This document shows, one piece after another, positions 56,123 through 64,000 of a stretch of 64,000 nucleotides of DNA; positions within the stretch are counted from its first letter, which is position 1, and the number at the start of each line of letters is the position of its first letter. The notes below the pieces were generated by a model. The model had not been told where the DNA came from. It ran no database searches and saw only the letters and a program-made list of their open reading frames with translations. This stretch comes from Marsupella aquatica (Eukaryota; Marchantiophyta). The stretch lies in NCBI GenBank assembly GCA_973895155.1, contig OZ316897.1, positions 20,894,001 to 20,958,000 of the forward strand, read 5' to 3'. The position numbers and the translations under genes are program-made.

Positions 56123-57043
56123 TCGCAGAAGGGTTGCTGGGCTCAAGGACCCGGAAGTCGCTTCTGATTCATCGGAAATTTCATGACCTAAAGTTCCTTC
56201 CTTCTTGTCGACTGGAAGTACTCGCTTCAGAGTTCCAATTTCTCTGTTCGCCGCATCAGTTGGAGAAATTCTGGATGCCGAATTATCCAACGCCACCTTC
56301 TTCTCAGCTTCTGTATCCAGTACCTTCAACTCTTGTTGAGCTGTGAAGGACTCCGATTTACCTTTCTTCGAGGCTGCCTGGAGCGCGGATCGAGGGCTAC
56401 GAGTGACCAGTTCCCAATTCTCACCTAGCTCAACAAAAGCTTTCATAGTCTCATGTTCCTTTGCTTCCAGGTCCTTCTTTGAGTCCACTTTACTAAGGTC
56501 TGCTTGTCGCAATGCCACTGGGGTATCTGGAATAACAACAGCAGCCGAAGACGGTGACACATTGAACGGCTCGACGGGGACTGCTTCCTTGCCGACCTTT
56601 TGGCTGAAAGACGGTCGAAGAGTTGGGATTGGAGAATCTTTGGCGCTTCTGCTACGAGGCAGCATAGACGAGCTGCTCAATCTTAATCTGGAACGAGCTT
56701 GAAAGCTCGATTGTTCGCGTTCAGATCCAAATGCAGGCGGAGATGTGCCCGAGCTCGAATCCTTGGATGGACTAAAGACGGGCGATTCATATCTAGACGA
56801 CACCGGTGACTTTGTAGCAGGAGTGGCAGGCACAGAAGAGGGTCCAAGTTCCTCTGAAGCATCGTGAAACGTTTCAGCTCCTTCATCGTGTAGTTGAGAG
56901 GATGCAGGCGCTGTTTCGGTTGATGATTTCGAGCCCAGCCCTGTTCCCTTCAAATTTCTTTTCCTTAACAGACCAGACGATTCTGAAGAGGACTCTCCCG
57001 AGTGGAACGCTCCTTCCTGTTCGAAGACACCAACGTCTTCCAG
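56123..57043 (-). CDS. Giant gene, exon 2 (307 codons)
   Basis: A 921-bp open stretch from acceptor TTGTAG (before 57,043) to a consensus donor CGA^GTAAGA at 56,122; phase 0 at both ends. It encodes a Ser-rich disordered segment starting LEDVGVFEQEG, with AETFHDASEELG, several basic-Ser patches (RSRLRLSSSS, PRSRSAKD) and Ser-Pro sites, and an amphipathic-looking ELGENWELVTRSP. The intron after it is only 53 bp (56,070-56,122), short but with strong ends. Without splicing there, the frame stops at 56,033-56,035. I do not recognise a domain. Confidence 0.72.
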
Positions 57044-57929
57044 CTACAATGCAGAATACACAAGACCGAACGACGAACGACAAAGATTAGAAGATGGTCA
57101 TAATTTAATTTATGAACACATTACATGCATATTCTAGACAGACCGTATGTTTGACCTTTCAACATCGATCAGTTTAGGCATGCTCTTTCCTGTCTCTCTC
57201 TGAAGCTCAATGTGGTGGAACTGACGGTACGAAGGAACATTCCAAACATAAATTTCTGCCCATTGGAATTTTTGTGTTCAAGATGGAACAAGATAACATT
57301 TCATAGATCCATCACAAGCTGAATTACTGGAAGCAAGTGACGATTCTAAGGGATCCGAACTGTAGAGATTTAGACTGCCACTTCGATACAAATTCCAAGA
57401 AATTCCTCAATTCTGGGATTCCTTTCATTTTACATACAGACGGTGTGGTAAAGCTCCAACAACTTAGTTGTAGAGAAGTTTGATTCTCAGATAATCTTCT
57501 TCCAGACTACGCATTTGAATAATTATTAGCCTTTGGATGCATGCGCAAGACACGTGCGTGTCAAATCATCACAAATAGTTCTAACGTACAAAGCAAGAAC
57601 TTCGGGACAGTACATAGCTGTTGACAGCTTCGACTTTTTGATTGATTTGGTTGATTTGACTAGCGCTTTAGTTTCTGGTATCCATTGATGATTAATGGCC
57701 ATGGTACTTGCATTCTGGAAGAGAACTAAGTCGGAGTGGCCCGACAACTCTTTCGTTCTATTTCGTTGAGATCTGAAGGTGCAGAGCCTTCAGTTGTTGA
57801 TTCACAGTGCTCGTCAACTAAACTTCACCAATTATACAGAGTTCATTTACTGATGGGAAGTGACCGATGAGGAATTAAAACTTCTGAAGGAAATTGCTTG
57901 ATTAGAGATACATCAAACTGATCGCCTAC

Positions 57930-58064
57930 CTTGTCTTTGGATGGCTGAGTAGACGGCGTGGGATCCCTGACTGAAGAAGATCTTGGTGTCGACGGCTTAC
58001 TACCTCGAACGTGGAAAGAGGAGTCCGTGTCGGTCCGCTCGAGTTTGCTCGAGCATTTCCCCAT
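57930..58064 (-). CDS. Giant gene, first coding exon with N-myristoylation motif
   Basis: The ATG at 58,064 lies in a good plant context (AAG ATG G). 45 codons follow to the donor AAG^GTAGGC at 57,929, phase 0. The protein begins MGKCSSKLER: Gly2 with Ser6 fits the N-myristoylation consensus, and Cys4 is placed for palmitoylation. This suggests anchoring to the plasma membrane or an endomembrane. The rest is Ser/Thr/Pro-rich. It joins exon 2 across an 886-bp intron. The linkage rests on phase and splice signals, not on transcripts. Confidence 0.65.
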
Positions 58065-58640
58065 CTTGGGAGGATGATTTTTGAGTACTAGATGATATTA
58101 AATGCAGTAACAAAGAGATCACGAACCCAAATTCTCTGCACAGGTAAAATATTAGAGTTCGCCGGGTAAAAAATTGTCGGACTCTGTCAAACAATCAATA
58201 AATCAAAGAAGTCAGCTGAAGGATATTTTCGAACTTAGATCTGCATTACAGTAAAAAATAATCTTGCAATAAATACACCACACCCGCCGACTAGATAATG
58301 AAAATGCTTGATTATCCGAAAGCAATTCACCAAGGAGGAACGACAAGTCACCTACCGTAGCTCCAAATTGTAGAACACAGACAGATTTTTGTAGGAAAAT
58401 ACTTACAAAATTGCCCAATTAAGATCGCCTTCATCCAATAACTGATAAAAGTCAGGATCCTAACTACTGCGTTAAGGGAAATGACTTCGAGAAGACGAGC
58501 GTACACAATCCAAAGCCAAAAGGCGAATGAACGGCAGCGTACCTGTGACTGGTGATTTGCTGAGCAAGATCTCCGATGTCAACTTTTAACAATTTTTTGA
58601 GATGCAACCAGGCTGTCTATATGTGAAGATTTCAATGCAT
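58065..58640 (-). other. Upstream flank of the giant gene
   Basis: AT-rich, no clear ORF. It should hold the 5' UTR and core promoter. I see no convincing TATA box. Confidence 0.35.
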
Positions 58641-58662
58641 ATGATGTTATCCGGTATTCAAT

Positions 58663-58752
58663 GGCTGGTAAGTGTACGAGCTTGGCACGTCAAAAATATG
58701 TGCAATGTTCAAACACCAAAGCAGAATATGCTGAAATAGCGCAGGGATTGTT
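58663..58752 (+). pseudogene. Scrap of Copia-type RNase H
   Basis: The plus strand reads SLARQKYVQCSNTKAEYAEIAQ, close to the conserved Copia RNase H segment around S-x-x-Q-x-x-V-A-L-S-S-T-E-A-E-Y. Only about 30 codons are recognisable. It lies about 600 bp upstream of the giant gene's ATG. Confidence 0.45.
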
Positions 58753-58824
58753 TTCTTGCTCGAAAAAGCGCAAAAAATCAACCCAAACGTATATTAAAAG
58801 CCTCAGTCTACCGAACGGGCTACC

Positions 58825-58969
58825 GAAAGCTTCCACTTAGTACAGATCTGACATACACAAGTAACTCGGAACTGCTTGACCACTAAAAATGCAAGCGAAA
58901 GCTTCAACTTAGTACAGATCTGACATACACAAGTAACTTGGAACTGCTTGACCACTAAAAATGCAAGCG
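58825..58969. repeat. 72-bp tandem duplication
   Basis: Two copies (58,825-58,896 and 58,897-58,969), each starting GAAAGCTTC and containing TACAGATCTGACATACACAA, with about two differences. Non-coding. Confidence 0.88.
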
Positions 58970-60180
58970 AGTCCTACGAGTGACGATAACTTTCGCAATA
59001 ACGATGAAAACTTTGCCAGATATATTGAACTTGCAAGCCACTCACAGAGTAACTCGGTGCCAATATTGTGCGCTTTGTGAGCGATTCTGAATTCGCTTCA
59101 ACGAAGGATCGCGCCCCTCCTTTGTTGGGCTTACACAGCTCGGCGTCGCAAGCTGTGAGCTAGCTCCTGCATTCAGAGCTGAAAATCCTCCTCTAGTTTT
59201 GAGCTCCAATCAAAACTCTAAAAACTCGAGTTGGAGTCTATGGCAGTTGGTGTGTGGCGAATGCTGTGATGTCGAGCTGTCGATCGATTGATCGATCGGC
59301 TGGTCTATTGATCGCTCGTAAGAGTGTCTTAAGATTAAATTTGAATGCCTATTGGATATCCGCAAAGCTGTCTGTCAGACTTGGGAGACCTAGCTAACTA
59401 GGATAAGTCTATGAGCGATCTGTCAATTTTGATCGAAGAATTGAAGATTTGGGCGATATCAATCGACCGGCTTTGAGTGCGGGAGCACCTATGCCTGGTG
59501 AGGGAGAAGCAAGCGGTCGAGCGTATGCGACTGCTGGCAGAGCCTGCCTTTCACAGTTACAATTCAGAGAACCAAAGACGATTCCGGATGCTTAAAAGGA
59601 AGAGGCCACAAGTGCGTAATAATAGGTTGCTACCCTACGTCCCTTCCTACAGAAGACACAATGTGCCTTCCCTGCTTTCCTAGAGTCCCAAAAGAGGCAA
59701 CCTGCTTTAATTACTTTTATGATTGTAGAAAGTAAAAGTTTAGATGCTTCAAATGTTGGTTATTTTTTCTGCCCCACGACAGTTTTATTGTATCAAAAAT
59801 TATGAGATCTTGAAAATGGGATATATGGAGATAGCACAATTTTAAAGAATACATTCCGCTGAATTATTTTTCGATGGTCCAGCGAAGCACGCGTCAGTTA
59901 AGACACCGAGTGTGGCTGGACTGGTTCGGACCGACCTTTTCCACTTTCAGTAAAGCGTTTTCTGAAGGGCCTACAGTAGTTCTGCTGGTTGAGTACTTTG
60001 AATGTACAACCTCGTGCACAAGACCTTGGACCACACAATGATCCAGGCCAAGCCAAGTTTGTTTGCCGTTGCCGTGCGTTGCAATTAATAATAACTTGCT
60101 CCAGGTTCAAATCAAAGGTTAATAGAGAGCTCAATATAACAAATACAAAGACGTAAATCTCTCATGTAATTGCTACCCGG
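58970..60180. other. Non-coding stretch
   Basis: No convincing gene. A cluster of TCGATCGATTGATCGATC-like sites lies near 59,280-59,310. A 68-codon ORF at 59,477 starts with GTG and has no recognisable content. Confidence 0.4.
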
Positions 60181-60189
60181 CCTCAAACT

Positions 60190-60345
60190 GAATTTCGAGC
60201 ATCCTTATGCCCTCAGCGAATACCAATCATCCCCTCGCAATTTAAAGATATCAGTGAATTGAAGTCCTTCCTTGGCTTTTCAAGACATCTGCTAATACAA
60301 GTAATCCCTTTTGGATTTAAGTATGCATGGTGGAATTGGAACTCT
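60190..60345 (+). pseudogene. Possible scrap of Gypsy reverse transcriptase/connection region
   Basis: The plus strand reads ISELKSFLGFSRH, resembling the SFLG motif after the Ty3/Gypsy RT domain. Only a few residues match, so this is tentative. Confidence 0.28.
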
Positions 60346-62103
60346 ATGTTGAAAGTCCGACATTAGGCTTCATTTCTGTGACAAACGGACCCATATCAGC
60401 ACGACGTTTTTTCTTAGTTTTTGTTTCCGAGGACAAGTGATTGGATTAGAATTCACCATAATCACAAGAATGGCAGTGCCAAGGTTTAGGTCCTGCTCTT
60501 GATTGGGGTGAGGAGTCACGATATGGGGCCAGGGTTCTCATGTGCCTGGACCTGGACCTGGCCCAAGGTACTTCCGCAATGGCAGTTGGGGTGGTGGTGG
60601 ACGAGCAGGAGGGTGAGAACTGAGAAGGGTCGGCTGGGCGGGCTGCGAGCATGGGTCAGAACCATTTCAAAGGCCTGGCCCGGACAGATTGATTTTGGAC
60701 GAGGATTTCGTTGCTGTACTGACACTAGAGGGGTGGTGGACTGGTGGGGGTTGGAGGGCGGCCGGGTGGGCTCAGGGCATGGGCCCAGGGATTTGAAAGA
60801 AGAGCTCGCCAGACAGCAGGGCATGATGTACGTACTGTACCACTGATACGTACGTACATCAATGAAATTGAATCGGAACCTGAAGAAGAGACGTAAACGT
60901 GTTGAGGTCGACTGGCAAGTATTCCGAAAGTAACCCAAATTAATCTTTCCCATCGCGTGCATCGAAGCAAAAATTATTCAAATTTCTTTGACCGCTACGT
61001 CGAAAATAGACAGCAACTCTTGCCTCTGCAACATTTCAATTCCGGGGAATAAAAATTACAAGTAAATGACATTTAAGAGCTACAAGAATCGGTCAGCGCT
61101 AATGGTGCATACTCAAGAGATCCAGGACGATCGATCGTTTCTAAATTCAGCGAAATGCTCAATAAATTCTCATAAGTTACTCTGGACTACTACTACTACA
61201 GTCATACGGGATCGCTGGAGTTGGGCAGGAGAGGCTACGCATTTTGATCTAGTAGGCTAGCTAGCGGTTTACAAGCGAGACCAAACTTTTCCTGTCCAAA
61301 TTCATGGCATGGTGCTCTGGGAGTTTTCTCATTACTGGCCGTGGCCCACCTTTGAGAACAATGACCGTCTTCTGCCTCTCGGCAAGTAATAATTAATTGC
61401 TTAGCTGTTATTCCTTCACCTGTGATTGCTTTTCCATCAACCCCAGACTCCCGACAGATTGACTGGGTTCATATGACATATTATAGTTGGTAGGAGTTCT
61501 CTCTCGATTGACGATAACGAATCGGTGTTCCCAGTGCGCCAGATTTGGCCGATAGTACCTGAGGACACCTCTTTTGAAAAGCGGGCCGAGTCATGCAAAG
61601 CCGGTGTGGCACTAGCCAGAAAAAGAATGGGCGGTCGCGCTAGCTACGATCTATGCACAACTTGTGGCCCAGGCAGCTACTGCTAGACAAGAATCCTGCA
61701 AATAGTGGCCTGTCCGCCACACGAGGCCCTGGATATGTAGGAATCCTAACGTCAACTTCCTGTATAAGTTTTCGTCGTAAGTACGTCTTTGGGGCGTCTA
61801 CGATAATTGAATGCCTTTCCTAAAGGTGTTTGAACTGGTTTTGACCAGCAGAACACGGTCCTCCTTTCATCTCAATCGCCAATCCTCTGCCTTATGCTCT
61901 CACAAGCAAAAAAACTTATAGCTTACGTCCCTGCGATTGGAACCCAGTAAAGTATTGAGCTTCTTTCAACCCCAAGTGATAACTAAGGCTGATGCATTTT
62001 CACATAACGTTACTTACCTACAATAAAAGTTTATAGGCAGTAGCCCGTTGCGCTTTACCGATCCTTCTTACCGCGATCGTCGTTTATTTGGGGCTACAAA
62101 TGC
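60346..62103. other. Non-coding stretch with a small inverted repeat
   Basis: Long G-rich ORFs around 60,446-60,962 on both strands have biased composition and no domains. Nothing else is recognised apart from the inverted repeat at 60,825-60,860. Confidence 0.4.
60825..60860. repeat. Perfect 11-bp inverted repeat
   Basis: GATGTACGTAC and its reverse complement GTACGTACATC separated by 14 bp. It could form a hairpin; no link to a gene or element end is visible. Confidence 0.7.
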
Positions 62104-62601
62104 ATGTACTCTTATTCTGACCTCGCAGTCCTCCAAAAGGATACAATCGTTGACACGAATACAATTTCAGTATCCATGGGTTTGCCTCGAAGCAGCTCAA
62201 TAGCTACTTTGTCTTGTTATGGTGCAGTCAGCTTGGGAATTAAGTCGGTCTATTTTTCCCTACAGCAATTCATTCGGGGGAATCAATCTACAAGTTTTCA
62301 TATGTCAGATGCGAAATTCATGTGGAATTTTTCCTTACTTTCGTTAATGATTATAAGGAGTGGACTTCAGTTGGAGGAAATAGGTACACCTGCCAACACT
62401 TCGCACTGTGGCGCTAGACACAGTGTAGTCTGCACGGTGCTTTATACTGCAATCCGTTTCGTCTGTCCGTGCCCCGCACATGATGAAATAGATGATAGCA
62501 GCAACAGGCGTGTCTACTTTCTGGATTGGCCGAATCGCCCCATCCAATTAGGCAGACATACTCTTATGACGACTTTGACCCAAATCTCAGGTAAGAACTA
62601 G
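62104..62601 (+). CDS. Hypothetical ORF, 165 codons, doubtful
   Basis: An ATG-initiated ORF without any recognised domain, signal peptide or membrane segment. It may be chance or part of a decayed element. There is no supporting context. Confidence 0.15.
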   Translation: MYSYSDLAVLQKDTIVDTNTISVSMGLPRSSSIATLSCYGAVSLGIKSVYFSLQQFIRGNQSTSFHMSDAKFMWNFSLLSLMIIRSGLQLEEIGTPANTSHCGARHSVVCTVLYTAIRFVCPCPAHDEIDDSSNRRVYFLDWPNRPIQLGRHTLMTTLTQISGKN

Positions 62602-64000
62602 GCACTCGTTGTATGACGTATTTTTTGTGTTCCAAGCGCCCCCTCACCCCACAAGTAGAAGAAGAAGAAGTAAAGTCGACTAGCTCTTTTGTCGCTACGC
62701 TGAGCTCAGCTCATCTCACCTTCTTCTCGAGTCTCCGAGCAATCCAAAGTGCCCCCCCAGAGCGAACTTGAGGAGTTGAATACCGCGACCGAGAGGAATC
62801 CAGGGAGGATCGAGGCTTTACAGCAGAGTATCAGCAGAACCACTGGCGGGTTAGGAGTTAGACCCCACTGCCGACGTAAAAGGCATGAGCTCCCTAGGCA
62901 AACTAGGAGCGGGACTAGGAGAGCTAGATAACTAGGGCTGTCACCACATTCTAGCAGTGAAGCTTTCTCCTCTAATTGTCATGAGTTTGACTTAGTAGAC
63001 AGTATTTCTATTTCTATACTCGGTATTTCCCTACTGTTCTTTTGTTGGATTGTTTTTGCGCGGTCCCGAATCCTGTGCGAGACTCCTCCTGCCCTCCCAA
63101 GTTCTAGTCTTCAGTCTACGATGTAGACATTACGCGGGAGGTTGCAACTTATCTGTGTATAAGCAAATTTCTGATTTTGCGGTACGTCTCACTAACTACA
63201 GACTGATCAATTGACGTGAATGTCATCCTACGAGTTCTCAATTTGTCACGTAAGCGGAGAGGTCCATTATGTTGGTGATAACAAGTTTCCTACTCGAAAA
63301 GTTCCGTTCAGAAAAGGACTTCTGGGAACTGCGTCTTCTTTCATTTTCCGTGAGGTCGGTTGGCGAAGGCTCAGCATCTTGACTAAATTGAATGAATCAT
63401 CGATGAAAACAGTGACAAGCCCAAAGTACGTACCAACCGTCACCATCGTTTGGTGGTCGAGTAAACTAAATGGTTTTCGAGTATATATACTCTCCCTTTT
63501 TTTTAGTGTAATATGTAATCTCTTCTTTTCTTTCTGGTGGCCTATGTCAGTCTAGCGGGAAGCCTTCCTAGCCTTCTATTATGGTGAGCTTTTCCCTAAC
63601 CTCAAGCGGTCACCCTCCAGCAACTTGCAACACCTTGAAATCCAGTTATTCCAAACTCAGTGACTCCCCGCAATATCCGACTTATTGACCATCCCATATA
63701 TGCTTGGCAACACTGCCTGTCAGTATCACTTACTATCTACAACTCAACATAATTTACTATCAGCAATGAGGGCATAGGACTAATGACTTTTCAAAATGTG
63801 TTTCAAATTAGATCGACAGTTAGTTGAAACCATGGTGTAAAACGTGTTGGAGCTTATAGATCTAATATTGAGGACTAAAGTTTGTCCACGTTCTCTTATC
63901 AAGCAATTCCCTCCAGGCAATCTCGATCACGTTGCTCGTCAAAATATTTTCCATAAATTAACATCTCTCCCTACACTGTACAGGCATGCACGGAAGACCA
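62602..64000. other. Non-coding right end of the window
   Basis: Contains a GAA microsatellite near 62,656-62,672 and two short ORFs (62,749-62,931, GTG-initiated, Arg-rich; 63,220-63,555, 111 codons) with no recognisable content. Nothing else is supported. Confidence 0.35.

Noticed and set aside
60446-60962. Long G- or C-rich ORFs on both strands
   Set aside because: Compositional artefacts; translations show no domain and overlap one another on opposite strands.
1-64000. tRNA, rRNA or other structural RNA genes
   Set aside because: None recognised by eye. Only the tRNA-Asp-complementary primer site at 4,655-4,672 was found, and it is not a tRNA gene.

Overview
The window is nuclear DNA of a land plant. 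Supporting this are a Ty3/Gypsy element with a tRNA-Asp-type primer binding site, a LINE with the plant arrangement (DUF4283-CCHC ORF1; APE endonuclease, reverse transcriptase and zf-RVT in ORF2), and a gene with short GT-AG introns. I cannot name the species.

Positions 1-28,330 are a nest of retrotransposons. A minus-strand Ty3/Gypsy element (Gypsy-1) occupies 1-6,420: gag, protease and the start of pol, a 5' leader, a primer binding site and a probable LTR carrying an array of short palindromes. Its LTR abuts a LINE ORF2 fragment (LINE-1, 6,421-8,826). LINE-1 in turn ends inside the integrase of a plus-strand Gypsy element (Gypsy-2, 8,821 onward). Gypsy-2 has an extra ORF of unknown function after integrase (9,894-12,260). 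Behind it lies a long non-coding tract rich in palindromes and minisatellites (12,261-17,252), which resumes at 24,429-25,136. A full-length LINE (LINE-2, 17,253-24,428) with an 18-bp target-site duplication splits that tract, and a solo LINE 3' end (16,567-16,860) sits beside it with its own 19-bp duplication. Two more LINE 3' fragments and a decayed gag fragment fill 25,137-28,330.

Positions 28,745-58,064 hold the outstanding feature: a minus-strand gene whose last exon is one uninterrupted reading frame of about 25.6 kb. It encodes a Glu/Pro/Val/Ala-rich repeat protein made of 106-aa and 65-aa modules that mostly alternate as a 171-aa (513-bp) higher-order unit. I can place four upstream exons with phase-compatible splice sites. 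The first starts MGKCSSK, a candidate N-myristoylation and palmitoylation signal. The model adds up to about 9,000 residues, which would be extraordinary for a plant protein. The composition recalls the elastic PEVK segment of titin, but no function can be assigned.

Positions 58,065-64,000 are mostly non-coding, with scraps of Copia- and Gypsy-like coding sequence, a 72-bp tandem duplication and a few short ORFs of doubtful reality.

Themes worth following are the giant PEVK-like gene; several unrelated families of dispersed palindromes in the non-coding parts of the Gypsy elements; and a LINE 3'-terminal hairpin whose stem is kept by compensatory changes between copies.
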